Assembly: GCA_963920575.1 (NCBI GenBank)
Contig: OY986972.1
Coordinates: 15,418,502 to 15,482,501, forward strand
Direction: 5' to 3'
DNA length: 64,000 nt
Source of the DNA: Narthecium ossifragum
Lineage: Eukaryota > Streptophyta > Magnoliopsida > Dioscoreales > Nartheciaceae
A program made the position numbers and the translations under genes. Below the pieces are notes generated by a model. The model made no database searches, was not told the origin of the DNA, and was given only the letters and a program-made list of their open reading frames with translations. Shown here one piece after another: positions 1 through 11,225 of the stretch. How positions within the stretch are numbered: position 1 is the first letter of the stretch; each line of letters opens with the position of its first letter.

Positions 1-401
1 TATCTTTCATCATCTTCATTGTAATCTTAGACATGCCCTTGAAATGTCTATCCATGAACTTCGAGGGTTTCCTTTGTGGTCCTTTGTTGACTTTAATAGG
101 CTCTTTGTCATCCTCTACTCCAAAAATATATTTAACATCCGTCTTCCGCAAACAACAATCCACACTTCCAATTCTAAATGTTTGTGTCTTCATTGTAATG
201 TTTAATCAATTCCTCTACATCATCATCATGCTTTGTAGCATTTGCATGTGTGACCTTTCCATCATGAACTGCTTCTATCAACATCAAGAAGGGGGTCCTA
301 TATAAGACTTGCCAATGTAGCTCCTTAAAGTTGTGCTTTTTTGAATTCACAATATTCACAACTGTTATGATAGTAGACCTATACTGTGGTTGTTTCTCCA
401 T
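1..401 (-). pseudogene. Unidentified coding-like fragment, runs off the left edge
   Basis: On the minus strand a frame is open from 401 to 174 and, after an apparent frame change near 180-190, a second frame stays open to the window edge. The first part has an acidic/His segment (KHDDDVEEL) and the second a basic one (KVNKGPQRKPSKF). I do not recognise the family. Its position just left of a minisatellite and a CACTA relic suggests a piece of a transposon gene, but this is inference. It could also be a decayed host exon. Confidence 0.25.
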
Positions 402-1140
402 CCTGCAAAGAAATCAAGAACAAATGGCATTCAACCCACAAACCAATATTCACTATCCACTATCCTCATCAATATGCATTTGTACTGAAGGAATGAAGCC
501 ACGAACAAATGGCATTTAAGCCAAAAACCACTAACCACTATCCAAATCGATATGCATTTGTATTGAAGGAATGAAGCCACGAACAAATGACAATAAAGTC
601 AAAAACCACTATCCAATATTCATTATCCACTATCCACATCAATATGCACTTATACCGAAGGAATGAAGCCATGAACAAATGACATTCAAGTCAAAAATCA
701 CTATCCAATATTTACTATCCACTATCCAAATCAATGTGTATTTGTACTAAAGGAATGAAGCCACGAACAAATGACAATCAAGTCAAAAACCATTATCCAA
801 TATTCTCTATCCACTATCCACATCAATATGCATTTGTACTGAAGGAATGAAGCCACGAACAAATGAAATTCAAGTCAAAAACCACTATCCACTATCCACA
901 TAAATATGCAATTGTAATTAATGACTGAAGCCACAAACAAATGGTATTCAAACAAAAAACCAATATTCAATATCCACTATCCACATCAATATGCATTTGT
1001 ACTAAAAGAATGAAGCCACGAACAAATGACATTCAAGCCAAAACCACTATCCACTATCCACATTAATATGCATTTGTACTAAAGGAATGAAGCCACGAAC
1101 AAATAACTTTGAAGCCAAAAACCAATATCCACTATGCATA
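402..1140. repeat. Minisatellite, about nine units of 78-94 bp
   Basis: The core GAATGAAGCCACGAACAAAT recurs near 491, 570, 661, 755, 845, 928, 1009 and 1087, with a degenerate copy near 402. Between cores lie variants of a segment rich in CACTATCCA and AATATGCATTTGTACT. Unit length varies because the CACTATCCA part is itself repeated one to three times. No reading frame is kept across units, so this is non-coding tandem repetition. Such arrays are common in introns or subterminal parts of plant DNA transposons. Confidence 0.85.
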
Positions 1141-2640
1141 TAAAAAACAATGGCGTTTTGAAACCCTAACTGGCCATTAACGAAGAGGTAAACATTGGCT
1201 ACTGGTTGCTTAATCAGTGGTTTTCAAACCCTAACCTATAATAATCGAGGACGATTGTAAAGAAATAAAGTGGTAAACAACATACCTTTGTTCCAATGAT
1301 TGAAGAAGTTGATGCCGATAGCGCTATCACGCTCTCAAATCAACAAATGAAGCCATGTTGCTGCTCCGGGATGAAGAATGACAAACAAAGAAGAGATCTC
1401 AGACGAAGAAGATTGGATTTGAGTTTCAAATCCAAGAAATAGAGCCCTCGCAAGACCTTGGTATGTACCAAAATACGGTGTGGTGTGGGATGGGTGGTGA
1501 AGGTCATGGTGATGGTGATGGTTGGTCAGAGACGAAAATATTGTACCATTATTAGCAAAAAAATATACCTCATCGTACATAATTATATTATAAATATATA
1601 ATAAATCAAATCCAAAAAAGAAAAATAACAAATTGTTGGGAAAACTTATAGATCTTGAAAGAAACCTGATTAGAAAAACTTAAGTAATGCAATGACATAA
1701 TTCGATAATAAAATATTGCACAAAAAGTTAGAAAACAAAAAAGTCATAAAATTAAGAAGAAAGGAGATAGACCTATTAGTGCCTTCATGATTTGAGCGGC
1801 CAAATCACTTTTACTTCACCATTATCGTACCAGTAGGATCCACCTCCACCACATCACAAATCATTTTTAGTTCCCCACGTGTCATATTGTACCACTACCA
1901 CCTCCGCTTTTGCCGTCGGCAGGGTCCACCTCTTTTAGTTCACCATTCTGTCGTATCGTACAACCACCACCTCCGTCTTTGCTGTCGGCAGGATTCACCT
2001 CCACCATATCACCATGTACAAATAGTTTGAGACGAAACAATCGAGAGTTATTTGAAAATTCATTAAACTGTAGAAACGTCAATATCAACTTGAGGAATAT
2101 CTTCCTCAAGTTTCTCTAAAGAAAAAAAACAAGCTTCATCTATGAATCAATAGAGGGATGAAGACTTACTCGTTAGCCTACGGTCTTCCGATCTGTTTCA
2201 CGTGATTCAGGTGATCTTGTTACGAGAACAAACATCAACAAATCACAGCCCAAGTTCCTTCTTACTAGTTCTTCTCCACTGGATCTCAGTTTCTTATGAT
2301 GTTTATTACTCTTGTTTCTTTTCTCCATAAACTTGAACACATACAGAGTCCCCAAACGGTTCCCATTAGTGAGCAGGTTTTGTAACTGCATCTAACCGTT
2401 TGATTAACTTAATGTGGGTTGGGCTCTTTAATCGGGTCTAGCCATCATTGGCGACCCTAACCTATTTATAAACCAACATCTCCCACTCGTCGATGATGAG
2501 GTGGATTTATCCAGTAGTGTAGACAAAACTTAGTTTTTTATAGAATCCATTCATACAAGAAAAATGGATCGTTAGACCTGAAAGCACACTAATAATGGGA
2601 GCTCTAATATAGAAACCGGTTAAGGTCATAAAGGAGACAT
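1141..2640. other. No gene recognised; contains a short duplication at 1895-2010
   Basis: AT-rich sequence with short unconvincing frames. At 1895-2010 two copies of a segment of about 75 bp, containing ACCACCTCCG and TGTCGGCAGG-like cores, lie in tandem. The minus strand over them reads as two similar peptides (VNPADSKDGGGG and VDPADGKSGGG) in one open frame at 1882-2109, which may be a relic of a repeat-containing exon. Around 2410-2490 the text resembles the edge of a degraded retroelement LTR, but no ends were found. Confidence 0.4.
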
Positions 2641-2688
2641 TCTTCCAATTTATAAAGTAATTGAGCTTAAACTGGCTTCTTCCAATTT

Positions 2689-3714
2689 ATGGACACAATA
2701 TACTATACACGTTTTAAGTATTCAACAATATTTTCTCGTAGGGAGCACAAGCGCGAGCTTCAAAGTGAGAGCACCAGAAGTATAGCCGGAAGACACAATA
2801 AGGAGTTTCCTAATTGGTTGCATAATCGTGTAAGCCTCAAATGTTGTTTTTTATATATGAGACATTACAAATCTAATTGATATACTCAATATCAAATGGA
2901 AACAAAACTAAAACACTATTTTTTCGCATAGGTTTCGGATCTTCATGCACGAGGGCTTGCAAGTGATGACATACTAAATTTGGCTATGAGTCCCATCCAT
3001 TTGGCTCGTCACTATGCAACATATGTTGTGAATGGATTCAGGTTTCATATAAGAGACCGAGCAATTGGAAGGAGGAGTCAAAATAGTGGTCTTCTTGTAC
3101 GGGGAGATGATGAAACACCAGAAAAAAAATATTATGGGGTCTTGGAAGATATTATTGAATAGTCATATGTGGGAAGTAACAAAGTCTATCTTTTCAAGTG
3201 CCATTGGTGGGATGTAGCTCGACTTGGAAGGGGGTACAAGGTTGATAATTATGGGTATACAAGTGTACATGTTCACGGATCCTTGAGCAGAAATGAACCT
3301 TTTGTGTTGGCATCTCAGGCTGAACAAGTATTCTATGTTAAAGACATAAAGGATGTTGATTGGCTTGTTGTTGTGAAAACAAATCCTCGTGATCTCTATG
3401 CCATGCCACTAGAAAATGAGAATAGCTCTCATGAAAATGACGAAGAACTGGTGGAGGAGAATGCCTACCAGCAAGATGAGGCTGACATAATTGATATTCA
3501 ACTTGCTAAATCTGTGGAGAACGAGAACATTGACGTTGTGCTCAAAAGAGAAGATGTGGAAGCTGAAAAAGTTGATGGCAATATGGAGGATGCAATGAGA
3601 TCAACACCCATGAATGACTCTTTTGATGATAATGATTTAGATGCTGACGTAGATGATGAATTAAATAATGTTGATAATATTGAATTTAGCTCTAATGATA
3701 CATTTGATGAGTGA
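2689..3714 (+). pseudogene. TNP2-like transposase C-terminus with DUF4216 domain
   Basis: The first piece (2689-2829) carries a motif typical of the TNP2 C-terminal region, RHNKEFPNWLHNRV. A GT at 2830 and an AG at 2930-2931 delimit a plausible intron, and joining them keeps the frame into SDLHARGLASDDILNLA and the DUF4216 core (YATYVVNGFRFH, then QNSG, YYGVLEDIIE, VYLFKCHWWD, QVFYVKDI). A TAG at 3160-3162 interrupts the frame inside DUF4216, where relatives carry a sense codon. The tail after about 3420 is acidic and low-complexity. The DDE catalytic part is absent. DUF4216 has no firmly established activity; the assignment rests on family context. Confidence 0.8.
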
Positions 3715-3894
3715 ATTAAATTATTCTTCTGTTCTTTTAAATTCTTCTTTTCTTTTAAAATCCTTGGTTAAAGAGGAATCTATATCATTGTTAATTTTAG
3801 TATAATATAAGCTTAATTTTCATTTGCTTGTTTGTTCAAATATTTTGCTACAATGATAGTAGCTTGTTTTTGTCTACATATTATTTACTTGCAG

Positions 3895-5925
3895 GTAAGA
3901 GATTGCACTTGATAGTTCAACAAGCTATGGCACGTACTAGATTTACTAAATTTAAAGGACATGGTGGACAACGGCATACTCCGTCTATAATTGATGCATC
4001 CATCTCTGGACCACGCTCACCGCCGAGGATTATCCCACGTGAAGAAAGGACTCAACAACAAGAAATGCCTCAACCTGAACTCTATATTCAGACAACCTCT
4101 CAACTACTTGTCCAACAAGGATCAAGCCGTCAACTTGATGATGAGAGGCCTCGACATTCAAGTGGCAATCATAGCGATACAGGTAAAATGTCTGATCATG
4201 ACCGTAAAGTACTTAGCACATACTATGTTTTCATATGTAATAACTATTCTTTATGCAGCATCTAATTGTACTCCAAATCACCCTGGGAGGGGAAAGTATA
4301 AATGCTTGAAAGTTGATATGAAAACAAAGACTGGAGGAAAAATTAAAGTTGACATTCCATATGATATACTACGAGCCGTACGAGAAAATGCAAGAGATAT
4401 TGTTAACTACTGTGGATTTGTTGTTAGGACCATTGCTCCGTTACAAGAGAAAACTTGGACAAAAATTTCAAAGGTTGCAGGTCAACAAATGGTGAAAAAG
4501 GTTCAGATTTGTAGACATATATATAATTGTTGTTAGTTTATGTAGTTGTTTAAATTAGAAGTTGAACTTTTATTTCGTATCGAATATGTATAATTGTTGT
4601 TAGTTGATATAGTTGTTTAAATTAGTAGTTGAAATTGTATTTCGTGTCGAATATGTATAATTGTTGTTAGTTGATGTAGTTGTTTAAATTAGTAGTTGAA
4701 CTTTTATTTTGTATCGAATATATATCTTGCACTAGGCGAAATTGTTGTACATATTTCCTGTGATATAAATATAAAGGAGACTCTGTCGAATTTTTGTAGA
4801 AAACAGGTTTAGTTGTTGAACTCAATTTTAAGTATTTACTTTAATTTTTTTTCAGGAAAAGTTCAAAGTGGATATGAAAAATCAATATCGTTTTGAGGCA
4901 TTCATTATAACCACATTACAACGCCTTTGTGGAACTTGGAAAAGTAGATTACATATGGTGTATAAGAAGTTCAAAACTGATGAAGAAAGATTGGCAAATC
5001 TTCCTGAGGATGTTAGTCCTGAAGATTGGGCCTTTCTTATTGATTACTTTGGTTCTGATGAGTTTCAGGTAATGCTTCACCTCTTCTTTTAAGTTCTGCA
5101 TTATGTTCTAATATTTTAAATACTAAATTAATCATGTGCATAATATGACTTCTCAAATAATACAGAAAGTTAGCAAGTGTAATACTGAGAATAGATCAAA
5201 ACTAGATTTCAAGAACACATGTGGAACTAGATCTTATGCAGAAGTAGAGGAATCAACAGTAAGATATATGATTTTTGCTTATTTGTTTTAGGGATTATAT
5301 CAAAATATATATTATTTGCTTATTTCTTTGGGGTGAACTATATATAATAGAGAGATCCTATCACTGGGGAGAAGCCTAGAGCTGATGAAGTATGGTTAAA
5401 ACAACATACTAAGAAAAACAAATAAGGAGAAGTGATATGGTTTGACATAAAATTCCAAGAGATTCATGTAAGTACACAATTATAAACCTTACTGATCTTA
5501 TTTCTATTGCTCAGCGTCGTAATTGCGGCAATTGTTTATTTTAGGGAAAACTCAAAGATATTGTTAGTGAGCAGACACAACTTGAAAGTGACCAGCAAAA
5601 GAATGATAATGAAATTCTTTTGCATGTTCTTGGTGAGAAATCTGGGTACTTTCATGGGAAAGGTGCGGGAAAAAAGGCACCAACTAAGAGAGCCAGAGCT
5701 CAAGATATGCATGAAGAGATGGAGGAAGTAAGAGCAATGATTGACACTATGAGAGAACAAGTTCGTGTTGAAGTACGTGCTGAAGTAGTTGATGAAGTGC
5801 GAGCGGAGTTGGAAAAAACTATGCAATTGGAACTTGAAAAGAGAATGCAAGCTCAGTTTGATAAGATGTTTCAAACACGCATGAGTTCAGTTTTTAATGC
5901 CGCTAGCTCGCAATCATCACAGTGA
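3895..5925 (+). pseudogene. Transposase_24 (plant En/Spm, TNPA-like) gene relic, about six exons
   Basis: Six coding blocks are bounded by plausible GT/AG sites: about 3927-4182, 4259-4500, 4856-5068, 5166-5258, 5351-5467 and 5545-5925. The first begins MARTRFTKFKGHGGQ and is Gln/Pro-rich; the middle blocks carry the Transposase_24 pattern (TLQRLCGTWKSRLH, LPEDVSPEDWAFLIDYF, then EKPRADEVWLKQHT). The last block is a charged coiled coil of about 100 residues ending in SSQ before the stop at 5923-5925. A TAA near 5423 breaks the fifth block. In CACTA elements the second gene encodes a DNA-binding accessory protein that contacts subterminal repeats. Exon edges are inferred by eye. Confidence 0.7.
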
Positions 5926-6289
5926 TAGGTAAATTTGCAATTGTATATTGTGATAGTAGTTGAAGTTATTTTTTATTGTATTATTGATATTTATTTTTCC
6001 AAAGTAACATGCTTCATGATATGTTTTTGCTGGATCATCCATTGTTGTTCTTCTGCATTGAGATTGTTTTGCATTGAGATCTTAGAGCCTAATTTAACAG
6101 AACTTTTAGCTCTCTTTGACATTTATTAGGAATTATGTAGTGAATTTATTTATGTTTTTTGGACTACTTTTGTTATGAACAATTTGATTAATAAAATTTT
6201 ATTTGTAATGGTCTTTTTATTTTATATTGAATGTATGTCGATCGATAAGTTCATTAGATCAAAATTGTATGTACAATATAACAGGTAGC

Positions 6290-6903
6290 TAGTCTACGAT
6301 TTGTGGCAATGAAGATTGTCAATAACATTCAGTTGTGATAACAATTATTGTCACTAACAAATGTAATTGTGACAATAATAATGTTTTGTCACTATTTATG
6401 GTTTTTGTGACAATAAGTGTTGTCATTTTAACTTTTTTCATAACCAACATCACATTTGATTGTGACAACAATTGTTGTCACTAACAAATATCTTTTGTGA
6501 CAACAATTAATACTGTTACCGATAATATTATTAGTTACAACAATTGTTGTCACATACTAAAATTAGTGACTCGAATTGGTGTCAACAAATCTAATATATA
6601 TTTGTCACTAAATCCTTACCAGTGACGAGAGAAAAAATATTGTCACAGAAAGAATTAATTAGTGACAAAAAGTTTGTCACTAATATTATCACTAATTCAC
6701 ACTTCATCCGATTTGGAACGAGTTATAGTGATAAGTGTATCTACTATATTGACACCCATAGTTGTCACTAAAAAAATAGTTATTAGTGACAAGATATATT
6801 TGTCGTTACTAACGTATTAGCAACGGCCACACAAGCTACAACAGTTGTCGTCACTACTGTCTTCACTAAAGAATCTTCAGTGACGAGAACCATGTTTGCA
6901 GTG
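6290..6903 (+). repeat. CACTA subterminal repeat array and 3' terminal inverted repeat
   Basis: More than 20 copies of motifs such as TTGTCACTA, GTGACAA and ACAATTGTTGTCAC in both orientations fill about 600 bp, ending in a terminal stretch that finishes TTTGCAGTG at 6903. Dense motifs of this sort are the binding sites of TNPA-type proteins in En/Spm elements. The partner end lies outside the window or is lost. Confidence 0.8.
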
Positions 6904-7298
6904 TGAATTAGTGATAATATTTAATTCCAACTATATATTCCAATACAATTAAGCACCCCATTATTTTAATGAAAAACATTTCCAAATGCGGTGGGCACGT
7001 GCCGGACCACCGGTATATATACAAACTTGAGTGAAGTTCATTTGGCAGATTAGAGTGTTTCGAGTTTCATCAGCACGAGCGACCATATTTCGTACTTAAA
7101 CTCTCACAGTTTTATAATGAATCACTTTCTCTTAATAGTGTTTATTAGCGAGCTTTCTTGAGATTAATTGTAAACTAGCCAGAGGGAGAGAGAGAACAAA
7201 GCCATTCATATATATTCGAAGGTACTCCAATTTCACAGCAACAATCAAAGAGTAATTATAAGCATCGACGGCATACTACTAAATAGTACGTAAGACAA

Positions 7299-7464
7299 TA
7301 ATTATTTTTTTATATTTTTATATTTTTATATTTTTATATTTTTATATTTTTATATTTTTATATTTTTATATTTTATATTTTTATATTTTTATATTTTTAT
7401 ATTTTTTATTTTTATATTTTTTTATTTTTTTATTTTTTTATTTTTTTATTTTTTTATTTTTTTT
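7299..7464. repeat. T-rich microsatellite, TATTTT units
   Basis: About 20 copies of TATTTT-type units drift into TTTATTTT and then pure T. Read on the minus strand it is an A-rich tract, so it could be the tail of a minus-strand LINE or SINE whose body would lie to the left, but no such body is recognisable there. Confidence 0.9.
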
Positions 7465-7788
7465 AAGCCCAGACACCCGTGGTCAATCCGGGAGAGGCCG
7501 ATCACAACACTTATGCCCGGCAACAATACCCGCAGTCCACAAGATACTAGTTACATAAAGCCATGAGACGAAGAGGAGATAACATGAGACATTAATTAAA
7601 TTCAAACCCTGAACCCTAAACTCCAGACCCCAAGACGCTAATTAAATTCAATCCAGCTGCATGATAACAACATCATTCAACAACAACTAACATAAACCCT
7701 AGCAAAGCCCATTTCTCTCACCTCGACATGCATGCATGTAGTACGTATGAACATGCACACGCACTAGGCAAGACAGTGCAACTATAAC
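7465..7788. other. GRP gene 3' flank; no other feature seen
   Basis: This stretch lies downstream of the minus-strand GRP gene and should hold its 3' UTR and polyadenylation site. The part next to the T-rich tract (7465-7560) is compositionally different (CCCAGACACCCG and the following text) and may belong to a short retroelement. No reading frame of interest was seen. Confidence 0.4.
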
Positions 7789-8184
7789 TCAAGGAAGCAC
7801 GCCACCACCAGCACCACCACCAAAGCCACCACCAGCGCCACCACCGACACCACCAAGTCCACCAAGTCCACCCAAGCCACCAACTCCACCGACTCCAGCC
7901 GCCCCGCCGACACCACCGACACCTCCGGCTGCCCCACCGAGGCCACCGCCCAGCCCACCTAGTCCTCCAACGCCGCCGAAACCACCTCCGACGCCCCCGA
8001 GGAAAGGCAGGCCAGCAGCACCACCAGCAGCACCGCCGACTATGAAGTTCTTCCGGTCACCCACGCCGGCGGCATCGGCAGCTGGCTTTTCGGTGTTCAC
8101 CGAGACTTCTCCAGGCATGGTTCTCGCCATAGCATGGGCCATAGTTAGTGCTAGCACTATAATGACCACCCAAACCCTAGCCAT
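7789..8184 (-). CDS. Secreted glycine-rich protein (cell-wall structural type)
   Basis: A single uninterrupted 131-residue frame. Residues 1 to about 20 form a signal peptide (MARVWVVIIVLALTMAHAMA) with a clear hydrophobic core, followed by a polar spacer of about 30 residues (to DRKNFIVGG). From about residue 50 the chain is almost only Gly with Ala, Val, Leu and Phe in GGX, GGVGG and GGLGG repeats, ending GGGVLP. That architecture is typical of plant glycine-rich proteins exported to the cell wall. The start is supported by the signal peptide and by a TATA box about 85 bp upstream. The GC-rich repeat contrasts with the AT-rich flanks. It is the only ordinary host gene I can support in the window. 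Alternatives are other secreted GRP classes; no RNA-binding domain is present. Confidence 0.8.
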   Translation of the reverse strand: MARVWVVIIVLALTMAHAMARTMPGEVSVNTEKPAADAAGVGDRKNFIVGGAAGGAAGLPFLGGVGGGFGGVGGLGGLGGGLGGAAGGVGGVGGAAGVGGVGGLGGLGGLGGVGGGAGGGFGGGAGGGVLP

Positions 8185-8267
8185 GTGTGTCTCTCTCTCT
8201 CTCCTCTCTCCTCTCTATAACAGTATAGCAAGCTTAAGGGTGGATGAAGAAGGGTGGGATTGGATAG

Positions 8268-8275
8268 CTTATATA
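8268..8275 (-). promoter_or_regulatory. TATA box of the glycine-rich protein gene
   Basis: On the minus strand the sequence reads CTCTATATAAGC, with TATATAAG at 8275-8268, about 84-91 bp upstream of the start codon. The stretch between is a CT/GA-rich leader (GAGAGAGAG near 8190-8215 on the minus strand), as is common in plant 5' UTRs. A transcription start about 30 bp downstream, near 8240, would give a leader of about 55 nt. Confidence 0.7.
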
Positions 8276-8280
8276 GAGGA

Positions 8281-8386
8281 GAAGGTGACCAGTGGCAGCT
8301 ATCACTAAGTAGTAAATGCGAGCTAAGCTTCATGAAGGTGACCAGTGGCAGCTGTCACTAAGTAGTAAATGCGAGGTAAGCTTCAT
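8281..8386. repeat. Tandem duplication of 53 bp in the GRP promoter
   Basis: Two adjacent 53-bp units (8281-8333 and 8334-8386) begin GAAGGTGACCAGTGGCAGCT and differ at two positions (A/G and C/G). They abut the TATA region of the minus-strand GRP gene on its upstream side, so any regulatory site within the unit is doubled. Confidence 0.9.
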
Positions 8387-9077
8387 GACTCCTTAACCAT
8401 GGCGATGCTACGAACCTTTACTGCAAGGATGGCAGGGGCAGTTGGGGAGACCAATAAATAGGACTTGAAATAAGACCCACCTCATGCAGTGGCACGTCAC
8501 GAAGGTCAGGTAGGTGCATGAAGTTTCAATGCGTACGTGTCAAACAGTCAAATGATCTTGGGAACTCCGTGACTTATTTGGTCGTATTCAATTGGTCTTA
8601 TTTTGTAATGTTTGTCTATTTTAATTAGGGTTCTGGTAGGGATCGGGCTGCATCCATATTGATTGGTCTAGTGTTTGGGTTCAAAGTTGGGCGCCTATTG
8701 ATATTACAGGACGTGTGTATCGTTTACTTATGTCATATTTTAATTAGGGAAAATGATTTAAAGCCACAAATCTACCCGCCTCTTTATTTAGAGCTCTAGC
8801 CACTTTGCCAAAAAACCCCGTGCATGTGTTTTTTTTTGTTAATAAACTCAAATCACCTCAAAAAGGCAATAATGTTCTTATTCTATTATCCTTTCTTTCC
8901 GACCTTTTCTCTCTCCTCTCTTCCCTCCCTCATCGGGCCAGAGAAACCCCCCATTCTCCGCCAGCCACCCACTCAGCTGGCGCCACTCCAAGCTCCTCCA
9001 CCCCTCACAGCCGGTGCTACCACCGCCATGAAACCCTCTAACCTCGGCCCCTCCGATCACCCTGACGCCGAATCTTC
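8387..9077. other. GRP gene upstream region; no gene seen
   Basis: The first few hundred bases may contain distal promoter elements of the GRP gene. From about 8740 the composition changes and a C-rich stretch at 8880-9060 appears. Overlapping short frames on both strands there are low-complexity and unconvincing. Confidence 0.35.
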
Positions 9078-9690
9078 CACAACAAGAGAAATGTCCTATA
9101 CCAGCACCCGAAAACGCTGATATAGACCTAAACTGATCGCCGGTATAGCCTATGCCAACGGTTATGGAGACTGCTAGTACGATAAAACTGACTGCTGGTA
9201 TAGACCCGTCTACACCAGCAGCCATGATAAACGCTGTTATTGAGTGCAAACAAGCGTTGGTATAGAGGCATCATAAATGACAAATTGTAAGGTCAAAAGT
9301 GCTGGTATTGAAAGAAGTGAACGCTAGTATAGGTCTCTTACGCCCGCGTTTATTGAAAACGTGGGTATATGTTGCCAAGAAAGCGTGGCTTGTGTATGGG
9401 TATAACCGCTGGTAAAACATAATAATAAACGTTGGTGTAGGACACCTATTCCAGCGGCTGCAGAAAATGTTGGTATATAATGATGAAAAATCGTAGGCTT
9501 TGAATTGCCAACACTGCTGGTATAGCAAAACAACTGCTGGCATTGCCCCCTATTCAAGCTATATTGAAAAACGTGGGTATAGGATGGTTGAAAACGTTGA
9601 TTACAATTAGGGAAAAATGCTGGAAAAGCAATGAAATAACGCTGGTTTTGCCTTTCTATTCTTGCGTTTTTATAGTTGTTGCTATAATAT
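9078..9690. mobile_element. CACTA transposon end with subterminal array (fragment)
   Basis: The sequence starting CACAACAAGAGAAA at 9078 is one substitution from the CACTACAAGA type of CACTA terminal repeat. It is followed by at least a dozen copies of a CGCTGGTATAG-like motif (near 9111, 9139, 9189, 9253, 9299, 9330, 9408, 9429, 9468, 9511, 9533, 9571, 9639) in direct and inverted orientation. This is a different motif family from the array at 6290-6903. No opposite terminus and no transposase was found, so it is an isolated end or a non-autonomous fragment. Confidence 0.6.
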
Positions 9691-9814
9691 GAGTGAATAT
9701 GTTGGAATATATTAATAATAATAGGTTTGTATTTTTTTTCTAGATCAAATATTATATAAAAACCTGTAGAACAAATACCATATATACATGGAAAGTTACT
9801 GATATTGCTCAAAT

Positions 9815-11225
9815 GTGTCACACACAACGGTCGCGGTGCAGTACAACATAAGAGAGGTCGAACCCACAGAGAGACAAGCAGAAAATATCCAAAACGCAAA
9901 TAACAATGAATTAAAGACAAACGAGAACTTAAGAATTAACTAAATTAGATCAAAGGGTTTAATGATAATGTAAGATTAACTAGAGATATCAAAATTTTAA
10001 TAAGGGTAGGCTTCAGGAATCACTTCACTTGGATTTAGGTACTTCTTCTACCAATGGCTCATATAATACTCGGTTAAGGGATTCACATCCCAATCACCTT
10101 AACCGGAAGATACAGAATTATGAATCTGATAAAATATAAATATCTCTTTCTATGTTTGGTTCTTCTCGTTGTAACCCTAACTCCGTCCTACAAGATCCTA
10201 AGAATACACGATACCGGCTGTCACTACAGGAAACGCATAGCAAAGATTCCTCGGGATAGAACCCCAACCTTGTCTTACCAGATCCCTAAGAATACACAAT
10301 ACCAGTTGTCACTACGGGCAATGCATAGCAAAGGTTTCGCGAGACTCGCTAGGAGAATCAAAAGAGATAACTATGGGATCACAATATCATAAAAGAAGCA
10401 TGACTGGATTTATAATAATGTTTAACCACAAAGCAATTTGTAAAGATCCAATATATAAATAGAGTTTAAACAATAAATATGAAAATCTATGAACCATGAT
10501 TTCAAAATATTCTAAGTTATATAGAATATTCGACGAATATTCTCCTCAGCTTCGACAGAACAGTTTTCCAGCTGTCTAACTTCATCTATTCTTCCAATCT
10601 GCTTTCACCCCATCCAGAATCTCACAAAATGTCCAACAAAAAAGTTGTAGATCTCTGAGCCTTCTATCAAGTATTCAAATTTCAGAATAGTTTGACTTCC
10701 AGAGAATATGTTACGAATATTTTCCTACCAGTCGACGAAACTATATTTCTCCTCATTTGGTGTAACTTGGGTCGCCCGAGTATGATCGATCCTTTGTACG
10801 GCAAATGATCGATCTTTCTCAGTAGGATGGATAGTAGGATCGATCCATCTGTGATCATCTGAAAAGTATGCGTTCTGTCAGAGTCGGATCGATTCTTTGA
10901 TAGAGTAAGATCGATCCTTTGAGCCTCAGATGATCTTCTTCTTCCGTAACTGCTCTGTCTACATCTCTCATACTCAAAATAGTATATCTTCCTCTAGGAA
11001 ACTCCAAATCATGAACCGTAAAAACTCTTGGAAACTAGACATCTAGAGCTTTCCAACCATATATGCCATTTCATCTGGTTCTTCCTGAGAAGATACAGTT
11101 TTGGTGCTAATGACCCATCTTTGCTTCAATTTCCTGCATAATACAAATAACTTTGTGATGCAACATATACGGACGAAATTATCAATATTAATCATGAAAA
11201 CTAAGCAAATAAGCTGCTTCTAGTC
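9815..11225. repeat. Degraded retroelement LTR-like sequence
   Basis: The left part (9815-9910: a GTCGCGGTGCAGTACAACA-type text, then GAGGTCGAACCCACAGAG) and the right part (ending near CCTGCATAATACAAATAA at 11150) resemble a class of plant LTRs with a conserved ...GTCGAACCCACAGAG... block. A roughly 90-bp segment containing CCTAAGAATACACGATACC is repeated imperfectly at 10165-10330. No terminal dinucleotides or target duplication were established, so class and edges are uncertain. It contains a GATCGATC cluster at 10780-10920. Confidence 0.4.

Larger units (their letters stand above)
2640..6903 (+). mobile_element. CACTA (En/Spm) DNA transposon, 5'-truncated relic
   Basis: The element is recognised by two gene relics in the usual CACTA order (TNP2 C-terminus with DUF4216, then a Transposase_24-type gene), followed by a dense array of short inverted and direct subterminal motifs and a terminus reading CAGTG at 6899-6903, the complement of the CACTG end of this superfamily. 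The left terminus and the catalytic transposase part are missing, so the left edge is approximate. The next three bases (TGA) would be one copy of the 3-bp target duplication, which cannot be checked. With the transposase gone it can move only in trans, if at all. Confidence 0.8.

Noticed and set aside
402..1140. Regular repeat-spacer pattern resembling a CRISPR array
   Set aside because: The window is plant nuclear DNA, spacers share sequence with each other, and unit length varies; it is a minisatellite.
2410..2490. Possible copia LTR edge (text around CATCTCCCACTCG)
   Set aside because: Only a short resemblance; no terminal dinucleotides, partner LTR or target duplication.
8042..8308. 88-residue plus-strand frame over the GRP gene
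   Set aside because: It is the antisense shadow of the signal peptide and leader of the minus-strand GRP gene.
8735..9120. Possible Mutator-type end near GGGAAAATGATTTAAAGCC
   Set aside because: No inverted partner and no 9-bp duplication could be found.
9324..9920. 198-residue minus-strand frame
   Set aside because: It crosses the CACTA subterminal motif array and adjacent LTR-like sequence, and its repeated peptides mirror the DNA motif.
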